A program made the position numbers and the translations under genes. The notes under the pieces are model-generated. The model saw only the letters and a program-made list of their open reading frames with translations. It ran no database searches and was not told where the DNA came from. This document shows, piece after piece, positions 24,207 to 32,944 of a stretch of 64,000 nucleotides of DNA. This DNA comes from Paenibacillus mellifer (GTDB lineage Bacteria; Bacillota; Bacilli; Paenibacillales; Paenibacillaceae): NCBI RefSeq assembly GCF_023195895.1, contig NZ_JALPRK010000001.1, forward strand, positions 434,001 to 498,000, read 5' to 3'. Numbering within the stretch: the stretch's first letter is position 1; every line of letters starts with the position of its first letter.

Positions 24207-24436
24207 TTACAGCTTCCTTAATTCATCTAAAATCTCCTCCGGGTCCCAGCGCTTTCATAAAATCCGGGTTCACGTACGCGGAGGATGACGCCGGACTCGT
24301 CAATCATGAAGGTGGAAGGGATGGGGAGGACCCAACGATCGGTCGCGTTGTGTTCGGCTAGAGGAAGCGTATTTAAGGTTACGTTACTCCGAGGCAATTC
24401 ATCCATTGGAATCGCAGAAAGAATGGTAGTGTATCA
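24207..24436 (-). pseudogene. Broken peroxiredoxin/thioredoxin-fold (AhpC/TSA-type redoxin) remnant
   Basis: Translated in three frames on the minus strand, this stretch gives pieces of one redoxin C-terminus: a segment ending V-L-P-I-P-S-T-F-M-I-D-E-S-G-V-I, then (after a frame change) Y-V-N-P-D-F-M-K, then (after another) E-E-I-L-D-E-L-R-K-L and a stop at 24207. At least two frameshifts split it, and the N-terminal half with the catalytic cysteine is missing where the acetyltransferase gene ends. It is a decayed gene. Confidence 0.7.
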
Positions 24437-24452
24437 TGGCTAAACGGCTGGG

Positions 24453-25202
24453 TCAGCTCTTCAATATCTTTTCTAGCGTGCCCACATCAAGCAGGTTTAC
24501 GGTAACAAATTTCCCTTTGTAAAATGCACCCCAGTTATTAAAAACACCGGGTAACTCTTTTGCTTTTTCCAGCGAGTTGATCTGAATCATTGATGCTGAA
24601 ACCTTATGATCACTACAGTACTGCTTAATATCTTCAATCTTCTGAAGGATAAACGGACACTGCATACTGTAATAAATCGTCAGTTCCTGGTTCTCGATCT
24701 GTTGTTTTCTTGCTTTATCTGTAAACTTCGGTAGGGTCCCGTCAAATGAAAGTGCCAATAATTCATACCCGTCTTCTGTAGTGTCCACCGATTCAAACCC
24801 GTACTTTTTAGCAAAAGACTGATTGGAAAGCCAGTTCTTCTGCTTTTTTGCGCCAAGCATACAAACACCGGACATCCCTTTTTCTTTTGCATCTAAAATG
24901 CAATCATCCATCAGTGCTTTCGCGTAACCTTTTCCTTTATAATCACCTGAGACCCATAAGCAATAAATATAATAATAGTTATTGCCTACCACGGGAGTCC
25001 ACGCTGATTTTAAGGGTGCGTACTCAATAAAACAGCAGCCCTTCGCGTTTAGCTTTCTAAACACATGACCTTCCTTCAATTGCTCTGCAAGCCATGCTCT
25101 TTTCGCTTCAACCCCTGGATGAGGCTTCTTACTTCTTATGATGCAACATAAATGTTCATCAACCAGGTTCTCCTGCGTTAAATTAATAAACTCCTCCGGC
25201 AT
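24453..25202 (-). CDS. GNAT acetyltransferase with C-terminal YoaP-like domain
   Basis: 249 aa. The N-terminal half is a GNAT acetyltransferase; the acetyl-CoA loop G-D-Y-K-G-K-G-Y-A-K-A-L is near residues 89-100. The C-terminal 90 residues match the YoaP domain with a thioredoxin-like Y-Y-S-M-Q-C-P-F segment; only one Cys of the usual CxxC is kept. The gene is clearly richer in A+T and Lys codons than its neighbours and adjoins a decayed redoxin gene, so recent transfer is possible. The acceptor is unknown. The ATG has GGAGG 9 nt upstream. It is followed by a structured terminator after the redoxin remnant. Confidence 0.83.
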   Translation of the reverse strand: MPEEFINLTQENLVDEHLCCIIRSKKPHPGVEAKRAWLAEQLKEGHVFRKLNAKGCCFIEYAPLKSAWTPVVGNNYYYIYCLWVSGDYKGKGYAKALMDDCILDAKEKGMSGVCMLGAKKQKNWLSNQSFAKKYGFESVDTTEDGYELLALSFDGTLPKFTDKARKQQIENQELTIYYSMQCPFILQKIEDIKQYCSDHKVSASMIQINSLEKAKELPGVFNNWGAFYKGKFVTVNLLDVGTLEKILKS

Positions 25203-25221
25203 GCATTCATGCCTCCGTCAT

Positions 25222-26667
25222 TTATTTTTTTGACATCAAAACAACCGTCTCCACATGGGCCGTCTGCGGGAACATGTCCACCGGCTGTACCCACTCCAGC
25301 GCATAACCGCCGTCCAGGAGCGCCTTGCAATCCTTCGCCAGCGTGGACGGGTTGCAGGAGACGTAGACGAAGCGCTTGGGTTTCGTCTTCAGTACCGCTT
25401 CAAGGAAGCGGGGATCCAGCCCGGTGCGCGGCGGGTCGGCGACAATCACGTCCGGTGCGAAGCCGGACTTCACCCAGCGGGGGAGAAGCTCCTCGGCGTA
25501 ACCGGAGTAAAACGCAGCGTTATTCCGTCCGTTACGGGCGGCGTTCGCCTTGGCGTCCTCCACGGCCTCGGGAATCGATTCGATGCCGCGGACTTCCTTG
25601 GCATAAGGCGCTAGCCACAGGCCGATCGTGCCGGTGCCGCAGTATGCGTCGACGACCGTTTCCCGGCTCGTTAATCCAGCGGCCGCACGTACAGATTCAT
25701 ACAGCTTGACCGTCTGCAGCGGGTTCAGCTGGAAGAAGGCGCGAGGGGATAAGGTGAATTCCAGATCGCCCAGCGATTCCTGTATACCGTCCGCTCCCCA
25801 CAGAATTTCCGTCCGGTTGCCAAAGACGAGCGAGGTGTTTTTCGGGTTTACGTTCATGGCAATACTGGTCAGCACCGGCATAGCGAGCCGCAGCTCTTTG
25901 ACCAGTTCCTCCCGGCGCGGCAGCTTGTCGCTTGCGGTCACGAGTGTGACCTGCAATTGGTTGGATTGAAAGCCAACACGGACGACAATCGTACGGACAA
26001 GGCCTTGATTGCCTTTCTCCTTGTATACCGGAATACCTAGTCGTTGCAGCACGTTCCGCGTCTTGTCCACTACTTCGTTTACCTTCGGGTGCTGGATCGG
26101 GCAGCCGGTAATATCGATCAGCTTATGGGAGTCGGCGGCATACAAGCCGGCGATCATTCCTTCCTGGGCCATGCCTAATTGTAGCTGCGCTTTGTTACGG
26201 TAACCCCAAGGGTGATCCATGCCCAGCATCGGTTTGAGGCGCACCTCTTGCAGGCCGGCATAACGCGCAAACGCTTCGCGGATGATCTCCTCTTTGCCGG
26301 CTAACTGCCCCTCGTAGGACAGATGTTGGATCTGGCAGCCGCCGCAGATGCCAAACACTGGGCATGGCGCATCCACCCGATGCGGAGAACGTTTTTCGAT
26401 CTCCCGAATCGCGGCGGCGATATATTTATGTTCAACGCGGGTAACTTCCGCTTTAATGACCTCGCCGGGAATTCCACCTTCGACGAATACGGCCTTCCGC
26501 CGGTAATAGCCGACGCCTTCTCCGTTAATGCCAAGCCGCTTGATCGTTACGACAATGCGGTCGCCCGATCGTACCTCATCGGCCTGCTCCCGTTTAGCGA
26601 TGGACGGCTTCGATTGGGGCTGCTGCTTTTTGTCCGAGCGGTTGCCGGAGTATTTGCGTTCTTTCAT
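25222..26667 (-). CDS. rlmD: 23S rRNA (uracil-5-)-methyltransferase RlmD (RumA family)
   Basis: 481 aa, RumA/RlmD type. A basic N-terminal extension of about 30 residues precedes a TRAM domain (residues about 36-95). C-P-V-F-G-I-C-G-G-C with the later C-P-I-Q-H supplies the four cysteines of the 4Fe-4S cluster. The SAM methyltransferase domain has D-A-Y-C-G-T-G-T-I-G near 343, D-P-P-R-T-G-L-D near 412, and the catalytic Cys in V-Y-V-S-C-N-P-S-T-L near 435. In Bacillus a related enzyme makes both m5U747 and m5U1939, so one- or two-site specificity cannot be told. Monocistronic by spacing. Confidence 0.93.
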   Translation of the reverse strand: MKERKYSGNRSDKKQQPQSKPSIAKREQADEVRSGDRIVVTIKRLGINGEGVGYYRRKAVFVEGGIPGEVIKAEVTRVEHKYIAAAIREIEKRSPHRVDAPCPVFGICGGCQIQHLSYEGQLAGKEEIIREAFARYAGLQEVRLKPMLGMDHPWGYRNKAQLQLGMAQEGMIAGLYAADSHKLIDITGCPIQHPKVNEVVDKTRNVLQRLGIPVYKEKGNQGLVRTIVVRVGFQSNQLQVTLVTASDKLPRREELVKELRLAMPVLTSIAMNVNPKNTSLVFGNRTEILWGADGIQESLGDLEFTLSPRAFFQLNPLQTVKLYESVRAAAGLTSRETVVDAYCGTGTIGLWLAPYAKEVRGIESIPEAVEDAKANAARNGRNNAAFYSGYAEELLPRWVKSGFAPDVIVADPPRTGLDPRFLEAVLKTKPKRFVYVSCNPSTLAKDCKALLDGGYALEWVQPVDMFPQTAHVETVVLMSKK

Positions 26668-26761
26668 CTATCCCGATTCTCCATCCTACTGAAGTTTGTA
26701 CTAGACTCAATATACCATGCGCAACCCGCCGACACCATCACCCGCCCGTGTTGATAGACTC

Positions 26762-26947
26762 TTATTGCATCAGCAGGCTCATCAGGAAACTAACGATTGC
26801 CAAGGAGAGCTGGGCCCATCCGAAGATCCTCGCGTATTTTTGTTCTTTTGGCATCTGCCGAACCTTATAAACCCTGTGATCTACCAAGAGCAGGACAAGC
26901 CCGGAGAAGAGAGAAAGGGCAGAGGTATAAGCGAGGACACGATACAT
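26762..26947 (-). CDS. Small membrane protein (CLC_0170 family) of the germination operon
   Basis: 61 aa with two hydrophobic helices (about residues 5-22 and 43-60) separated by a basic loop. It starts 11 bp after the GerC-type gene, with AGGAGG upstream, so it is the fourth gene of the ger operon. The size, two-helix layout and position match the small CLC_0170-family proteins often found with Ger clusters. Its exact role in the germinant receptor is not known. Confidence 0.75.
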   Translation of the reverse strand: MYRVLAYTSALSLFSGLVLLLVDHRVYKVRQMPKEQKYARIFGWAQLSLAIVSFLMSLLMQ

Positions 26948-26958
26948 AACAACACCTC

Positions 26959-28182
26959 CTATTTTGCTTTTAAGCCGGTTCGACGGATCGAAATGGCTAG
27001 TTTAATGGAGATCGGAATATCCGCATACATTTGCTCCCAATCGCTTTTTTGGCGAATGTTGCTCTTCCAGAATCCAGGATGATAAGCCCTCACATATTCA
27101 CCAAAGCCAAAAATGTCGGAACGGTGGCGCTGCGTTTGTTCGCAGAACATTTGGATTAACTTCGTCGCATTATGTTCAAACGCTTCTTCGATGACGTCGA
27201 TGTCCGTCTCAGAGCTGACATTCCGTCCTGAATCAAAATGCTCGTCCAATACCCCTTCGACATGAATCTTGAGATTCACTTGGGGTTTACCCCCAGCGAT
27301 GCGAATATCGGTTTTTGCATGCCGTTCCGTGATCTTGATCATGACGTAACCGAGGTCGGGTACTCGGATCAAAGCGGAATAACCTCCGGGATTGTATCCT
27401 TTGACCGCCATATAAGCCCCGATATCAACGGCCGTGCTGGTTCCGGCAAGACGTCCTCCGCTGAAGTAAGCCAACCCCTTAATGAGAATGTTCTCCTTGC
27501 CTTGGATCGTGACGTAAGGCAGATATCCGTCTTGCCCCCAGTTCGATTCCTCGATCCAAAACTCGCCTATATAGTTAGGAGGGAATTTTCCCATCATGAT
27601 GGATTTCTCGACCATTGCCTGAAGATATAGCGTAGGCACACGCTCGAGCGGGGGAGCCACCTTCATGAGCTTCGCCGCTTCGGTCTCGGAGACAAGCAGC
27701 CACGTACGGCGACGGACTTCTGGATTACGGCGTAAAAAGTCGTTGAGTTCGTCCAGCCCGTCTTCAGCGATGCCCTTGCTAATCACGATCACTCGCAAAT
27801 GGATGAGGTAACGGGGATCGGCAATTTGCTGCTGCAAATTGTTCAGCGCCTCGTCCAGACTATGCCCATATACATGAACAACCCACACCGGGCTTTCTCC
27901 ATCGCCGCCGCTCCCCGCGCCGCCGTTGCTTGGACCGAGGGGGACTCGACCGGGGACTGCGATTTGGGCGGTTACCCGGAGCATCTTCTTCGGTAAGGGT
28001 TCATTCTTCTGATGGGAAACGACCGGTTCCAGCTTCGCAGTATCGGGAGGAGCCTCATCGATGGCTAAGCCAAGCACCAGGGCACGATTTTCAATTTCAA
28101 CCTGATCCCAGCAGCCGGTCAAGTGAAGCGCCAGAGTCATGCTCAGTAAGCCCAGTACCCAACGAACCTGTTTTTTACTCAT
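26959..28182 (-). CDS. Ger(x)C family spore germination lipoprotein (GerC subunit)
   Basis: 407 aa. The signal peptide ends in L-H-L-T-G-C-W-D with Cys24 lipidated; G-C-W-D is the classic GerC start. The three GerC domains follow: L-V-L-G-L-A-I-D near residue 35, then the H-L-R-V-I-V-I-S-K region near 127, and the C-terminal P-G-F-W-K segment near 370. It is the outer-face lipoprotein subunit of a germinant receptor in the spore inner membrane. It overlaps the GerB-type gene by 8 bp. Gly/Ser-rich loop at residues 83-97 is longer than usual. Confidence 0.92.
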   Translation of the reverse strand: MSKKQVRWVLGLLSMTLALHLTGCWDQVEIENRALVLGLAIDEAPPDTAKLEPVVSHQKNEPLPKKMLRVTAQIAVPGRVPLGPSNGGAGSGGDGESPVWVVHVYGHSLDEALNNLQQQIADPRYLIHLRVIVISKGIAEDGLDELNDFLRRNPEVRRRTWLLVSETEAAKLMKVAPPLERVPTLYLQAMVEKSIMMGKFPPNYIGEFWIEESNWGQDGYLPYVTIQGKENILIKGLAYFSGGRLAGTSTAVDIGAYMAVKGYNPGGYSALIRVPDLGYVMIKITERHAKTDIRIAGGKPQVNLKIHVEGVLDEHFDSGRNVSSETDIDVIEEAFEHNATKLIQMFCEQTQRHRSDIFGFGEYVRAYHPGFWKSNIRQKSDWEQMYADIPISIKLAISIRRTGLKAK

Positions 28183-29272
28183 GCGGCTGCCCGCCCTTTC
28201 GTCTGATCACGGCAACGATCCACAGAAGCAGAGCGTAGCCGGTCAGGAAGAGATACCCGGTCCCGTCGGCGATTCGAGAGAATTTGTACAGCTGGAGCTG
28301 ATCCTGTGGAAGTAAGGAAACGGCAAACAATAAAGGGATCAGCAAGGTAGTCACAAGGCGATGGTCTTGTAGCTGAAACATATGACTTAATGAAAGAGAA
28401 GTTAGAAAATAGGTTGAAAACATGGACGTGTACACATTAATGACCCACATAATAATAAAAATCGCATCCAAACGTTCAATCACATCACCGCCAATTGCAA
28501 TCGATCGCGCCATTTCCAAGGTGGGATATAACAAATGGAGGGTCTCCTGAACACCGTAAATCCCAATCGTGGACAAAACCAACAGCAGATATAAGCAGGC
28601 GCTGACGGTAATGCCCAGCATTGCCGCTTTCATCGCATGACGTGGTTTCTCTGTAATCGGAAGCATAATCGTAATAATGAAGGAGCCCAAATAAAGGGAG
28701 GCCGGGGATAGCAATGCCGGTAACCCATTTGGGGTGTCATTGCCGAGCAGGGGCAGCCAATTTAGGAGATGCACGGATTTCATGGACATCATGATGACGA
28801 AGAGGAAGGGCAGGATGACAAACGGCCAATAGAACAGGTGGACATAGGTGAATTTAACCGTATCCCTCCGGCAGGATAAGGCGACCAGGACCAAGATCAT
28901 CAGGATACTGATTTCGATGGGAGTTCTTCGGAAGACGACGGTAGACAACACTTCCCCGAACTGGCGGAATAACATCGCCGATGTGATGAAGAAGCAGGCG
29001 AACACAAGAAGGTTAGCGAGCAGGGCAGGGAGCTTTCCAATCACGATCTGACTGTAGCTAAACAACGTCTGATCACTGAATCTTTGGCTGATCCGGGTAT
29101 ACACGAACAAGCTGAAGATGGCGCAGCAGGTGCCCGCAATGGTCATAAGAGGAGCAGCGTTATCGGCCGCTTCGGCGATAATTTTTGGAAAACTCAGAAC
29201 GTAGGGGCCAAAGATCGTGCTACTGATGACGATGGCCAGCTGAGTTGTGCTGATTTTCTGCGTTTTCTGCAT
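28175..29272 (-). CDS. GerAB/ArcD/ProY family spore germination permease (GerB subunit)
   Basis: About 365 aa with roughly ten membrane helices, in the amino acid/polyamine/organocation-like GerB group; the protein forms the germinant-binding membrane subunit. The ATG at 29272 has GGAGG 9 nt upstream and gives the usual length; the open frame continues to 29344 with no better site. It begins inside the 3' end of the GerA-type gene (53-bp overlap) and its end overlaps the GerC-type start, so the three are translationally coupled. The germinant cannot be predicted. Confidence 0.9.
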   Translation of the reverse strand: MQKTQKISTTQLAIVISSTIFGPYVLSFPKIIAEAADNAAPLMTIAGTCCAIFSLFVYTRISQRFSDQTLFSYSQIVIGKLPALLANLLVFACFFITSAMLFRQFGEVLSTVVFRRTPIEISILMILVLVALSCRRDTVKFTYVHLFYWPFVILPFLFVIMMSMKSVHLLNWLPLLGNDTPNGLPALLSPASLYLGSFIITIMLPITEKPRHAMKAAMLGITVSACLYLLLVLSTIGIYGVQETLHLLYPTLEMARSIAIGGDVIERLDAIFIIMWVINVYTSMFSTYFLTSLSLSHMFQLQDHRLVTTLLIPLLFAVSLLPQDQLQLYKFSRIADGTGYLFLTGYALLLWIVAVIRRKGGQPHE

Positions 29273-30914
29273 CGGCTTTTTCCTCCGGATCAAAGATCTT
29301 ATCGATATTCGCTTGGAATGTACCTTCAGCGCGTCGCGTATCATCTAGGGCATGAAGGTAGCTGGGACGTTTCCCCATCCACCACAGGGGAGCCCGGATC
29401 AACGTATCCACGAACCCCGCGCGTTTCTTAGCCAGGATGGACTGCAGAAACGGAACGCCAAACGATTCCAGGTACAACATATGATTAATGATGAAAATGC
29501 TGCCCAACACGACGCCGTACAATCCGAATAAGCCGGCCAGTATGATCAGCGGGAAACGCAGCATTCGCATGGCGATCGCCGCATTATAGGCGGGAGTTGC
29601 AAAGGAGCCGATCGTCGTCAGGGCCACGATCACCACGGTGATCGGGCTCGACAGGCCGGCGGAAACGGCAGCTTGTCCGATCACCAGAACGCCAACGATC
29701 GACAACGCGCCGCCGATCATTTGCGGAAGGCGAATCGTCGCTTCTCTCAGGATCTCCATCGAAGCTTCCATAATCAACACCTCCAGCATGGCGGGGAAGG
29801 GAACACCAGCGCGTCCGCCGGATATCGCCACGGCAAAATCGGTTGGCAAGAGCTCGGGGTTGTAGGAGATGACGGAGACGTACAAAGACGGAAAAAACAC
29901 TGAGAAGAGCAAGGCCATCAACCGGACGAGTCGCAGCAGGCTGGCGATCATAAACCGTTCCGAATAGTCGTCAATCGTTTGGAAATATTGGTCGAACAAA
30001 GAAGGGGCAATTAACGCGAAGGAGGAACCGTCCACCAGGATGGCAACCCTGCCTTCCAATAAGGCGGCTACCGTCTTGTCCGCCCGTTCCGTGTTTTGGA
30101 TTTGCGGAAACGGGGAAATCGGCTGATCCTCGATAAACTGTTCGATGTAACCGGCGTCGATGATGCCGTCAATATCGATTTTGGACAGACGTCGCATCAC
30201 CTCACTTATCAAATCTGGATTGGCGATGCCGTCGATGTAGCAGACGGCCGTCTTCGATTTGGTGCGGGAGCCCAGCTCGCCGGTTTCGATAACTAGATCG
30301 GCGGATTGCAGGCGATAACGGATGAGCGATAAGTTCGTCTCCAACTGCTCGATAAATCCGTCGCGCGAACCGCGGATCACCTGCTCCGTCTGAGGCTGCT
30401 CGATCGCTCTCTTCTCAACCAATCGGGTATCGAAAGTCATCGCTTCGGCATAGCCGTCGATGAACAACAGCGTTTGCCCCTTCATGAGCTGATCCAAGAG
30501 AACGTCCCAATCGGAGCTTCGTTGACCCAGGTTGGCGTGCACCCGCTCTTGGTATACCAGATCAAATAGGTCCACTTGACGATGTAAATCCTCCTCTATT
30601 CTTGGCTCAAAGGCAAGAGGCGGAGCCTGCAAAGGAGCAACAATCCCTTCCTGAATCAACTTTGCATCCGTCAGGGATGAGAGGAACAGCAGAGCGGCGC
30701 TGCGTCTGCCCATGATCTTCACTCGGCGGACTACCATATCCGAAGAATTTCTTATTCTGTTCTGAATCGAGCGCAAATTATCGTCCAGATCGGTTTCAAG
30801 CTGCCCCAGCTCGCTACCCATGCCGGAGGAGGCGTCTGAGGAAGAAGGTGTTTCAATTGGATGTGAGGGATGTTTTTTCTTAAATGCTTCGTAATTGGCT
30901 TTCCAATCCAGCAT
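29220..30914 (-). CDS. GerA family spore germination protein (GerA subunit)
   Basis: 564 aa. A soluble N-terminal part (residues about 60-300) contains G-Q-T-L-L-F-I-D-G and E-G-R-V-A-I-L-V-D-G-S motifs, followed by four or five membrane helices (about 320-490) and a charged C-terminal tail, all typical of GerAA/GerKA. It starts the operon gerA-gerB-gerC-CLC_0170. These genes are usually made in the forespore from a sigma-G promoter; no convincing sigma-G pair could be picked in the 180-bp upstream region. Ribosome site GGAGG lies 8 nt before the ATG. Confidence 0.93.
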   Translation of the reverse strand: MLDWKANYEAFKKKHPSHPIETPSSSDASSGMGSELGQLETDLDDNLRSIQNRIRNSSDMVVRRVKIMGRRSAALLFLSSLTDAKLIQEGIVAPLQAPPLAFEPRIEEDLHRQVDLFDLVYQERVHANLGQRSSDWDVLLDQLMKGQTLLFIDGYAEAMTFDTRLVEKRAIEQPQTEQVIRGSRDGFIEQLETNLSLIRYRLQSADLVIETGELGSRTKSKTAVCYIDGIANPDLISEVMRRLSKIDIDGIIDAGYIEQFIEDQPISPFPQIQNTERADKTVAALLEGRVAILVDGSSFALIAPSLFDQYFQTIDDYSERFMIASLLRLVRLMALLFSVFFPSLYVSVISYNPELLPTDFAVAISGGRAGVPFPAMLEVLIMEASMEILREATIRLPQMIGGALSIVGVLVIGQAAVSAGLSSPITVVIVALTTIGSFATPAYNAAIAMRMLRFPLIILAGLFGLYGVVLGSIFIINHMLYLESFGVPFLQSILAKKRAGFVDTLIRAPLWWMGKRPSYLHALDDTRRAEGTFQANIDKIFDPEEKADAENAENQHNSAGHRHQ

Positions 30915-31099
30915 ATCCGCCGCCTCCGGTCTTATCGCTTTATTAATAGAGAGTGTTGGTTTTTTTGGAAAAGTTTATGTACCCGCTGCAGCGGTTGCCC
31001 ATTTCCCCAAACCCCGGTAAACTTAAAAGTGCATAAAGCCGGTCTGTCCCGAAATCCGGGAGGATAACGGCCTAATGGGAAGTTAGGAGAAATGGTGAA

Positions 31100-32932
31100 A
31101 TGAGCACGGAAGTACTAACAATGGAACATGCGCAGCAACTGCTGCAAAAATATTACGGTTATCCCGATTTCCGTGAAGGACAGCGGCGGATCGTTGAGAG
31201 CGTTCTGACCGGCGCGGACACCTTGGGCATCATGCCAACGGGCGGCGGGAAATCGATCTGTTACCAGATCCCGGCCTTGATGCTGCCAGGTCTAACCTTG
31301 GTCGTGTCGCCGTTGATCTCGTTGATGAAGGACCAGGTGGATGCGCTCACGGCGATGGGCGTCTCCGCCGCTTACATCAACAGCACGCTGTCGGGCAAGG
31401 AAGTGAACGACCGCATCCGGGCGGCGCGCCGCGGCGAGATTAAGCTGCTGTATGTGGCCCCGGAGCGGCTGGAGCTGGATTGGTTCCGCGAGGAAATGAG
31501 CGGGCTCACGATCTCCTGCGTCGCCGTCGACGAAGCGCACTGCGTTTCGCAGTGGGGCCATGACTTCCGGACAAGTTATCTGGCGGTCTCCCCGTTTGTG
31601 GAGTCGCTGCCGCAGCGGCCGATCCTGGCGGCCTTCACGGCTACAGCAACGCCGGAGGTCATGGACGACATGGTCCGCCTGTTGCGCCTTGCGGAACCGT
31701 CCGTGTTCGTGACCGGCCTTGGCCGGGACAACCTGTCGATGTCGGTGCTGCGCGGTGAGAACAAACGCGAATTTGTCCTGAATTACGCGAACACGCATGC
31801 CCACCAGCCCGGCATCGTCTATGCCGCGACACGCAAGGAGGTCGACGACCTGTACGAGCGGCTGCGACGCGCCGGCATTCCTGCCGGCCGTTACCATGCC
31901 GGCTTGTCCGACAAGGAGCGTGAGGAGAGCCAGGAGGCTTTTCTCTATGACGACATTCGCGTGATGGTGGCAACGAACGCTTTCGGGATGGGGATCGACA
32001 AATCGAACGTTCGTTACGTAATCCACTACAATATGCCGAAGAACATGGAAGCCTACGTACAGGAAGCCGGGCGGGCAGGCCGGGACGGAGAGCCCAGCGA
32101 ATGTATCCTGCTGTTCAGTCCGCAGGACATCATGACGCAGAAATTTCTGATCGAGCAAAATCCGCAGGAAGGGGATCGCAAGCGCAACGAATATCGCAAG
32201 CTGCAGCAGATGATCGAATATTGCTATCAGACCAGCTGCTTGCGGTGGGCGATGCTGGATTATTTCGGCGAAGCTCACGACCACAAGCCTTGCGGGATCT
32301 GCAGCTCCTGCCGAGACGAACGGGAGCTCGTTGATATGACCCGCGACGCGCAAATTGTCTTCTCCTGCATCCACCGGATGCGAGAACGATTTGGCGTATC
32401 GCTTGTCGCTTCCGTGCTGAAGGGTTCGCAGAACAAGAAAGTGCTGCAGTATGGATTTGACCAGCTGCCAACCTACGGCATGCTGCGAACGCATACGGAG
32501 AAGGAAATCTCCGAGCTGATCAACGTATTTGTTGCGGAAGGCTATTTAGCTTTGTCCGAAGGGCAGTACCCGGTTGTCCGGCTGCAGCCGTTGGCGGTCG
32601 AGGTGCTGAAGGGTCGCCATCAAGTCATGATGCGCGCGCCGGAGCCGGCGGTCCCATCCAAATCGTCTTCCGGTTCACGGCGCCGCGGGTACGACGAAGG
32701 TCCGTCCGCCGTTAATGAGACGGTGTTCGAACAGCTGCGCCTGATCCGCCGCGATTTGGCCGAGAAGGAGCATGTGCCTTCCTACATTATTTTCAACGAT
32801 GCGACGCTGCGCGAGATGAGTGTCGTCTGTCCGATCCACGAAGCGGATATGCTGAGAATCAAAGGTGTCGGCGAAGTGAAATATCGCAAATATGGAAAGC
32901 CGTTTCTGGAGTTTTTTCAAAATATGGAATAG
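31100..32932 (+). CDS. recQ: ATP-dependent DNA helicase RecQ
   Basis: 610 aa with the full RecQ layout: helicase core with Walker A G-I-M-P-T-G-G-G-K-S (near residues 43-52), D-E-A-H near 142-145, and the aromatic-rich loop; the conserved G-M-G-I-D-K and Q-E-x-G-R-A-G-R-D-G motifs; a zinc domain with cysteines at about 375-404 (C-x-x-x-x-C and C-G-x-C-x-x-C); a winged-helix RQC domain; and a C-terminal HRDC domain (about 535-608). A Ser/Arg-rich linker precedes the HRDC. It unwinds DNA 3' to 5' in recombination repair. The radical SAM gene follows 12 bp later. Confidence 0.95.
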   Translation: MSTEVLTMEHAQQLLQKYYGYPDFREGQRRIVESVLTGADTLGIMPTGGGKSICYQIPALMLPGLTLVVSPLISLMKDQVDALTAMGVSAAYINSTLSGKEVNDRIRAARRGEIKLLYVAPERLELDWFREEMSGLTISCVAVDEAHCVSQWGHDFRTSYLAVSPFVESLPQRPILAAFTATATPEVMDDMVRLLRLAEPSVFVTGLGRDNLSMSVLRGENKREFVLNYANTHAHQPGIVYAATRKEVDDLYERLRRAGIPAGRYHAGLSDKEREESQEAFLYDDIRVMVATNAFGMGIDKSNVRYVIHYNMPKNMEAYVQEAGRAGRDGEPSECILLFSPQDIMTQKFLIEQNPQEGDRKRNEYRKLQQMIEYCYQTSCLRWAMLDYFGEAHDHKPCGICSSCRDERELVDMTRDAQIVFSCIHRMRERFGVSLVASVLKGSQNKKVLQYGFDQLPTYGMLRTHTEKEISELINVFVAEGYLALSEGQYPVVRLQPLAVEVLKGRHQVMMRAPEPAVPSKSSSGSRRRGYDEGPSAVNETVFEQLRLIRRDLAEKEHVPSYIIFNDATLREMSVVCPIHEADMLRIKGVGEVKYRKYGKPFLEFFQNME

Positions 32933-32944
32933 GGTTGTGAGCTT

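Noticed and set aside
31292-32494. 400-codon open frame antisense to recQ
   Set aside because: It lies wholly within the strongly conserved recQ frame; long antisense frames are expected in GC-rich genes with this codon bias, and the product matches no family.
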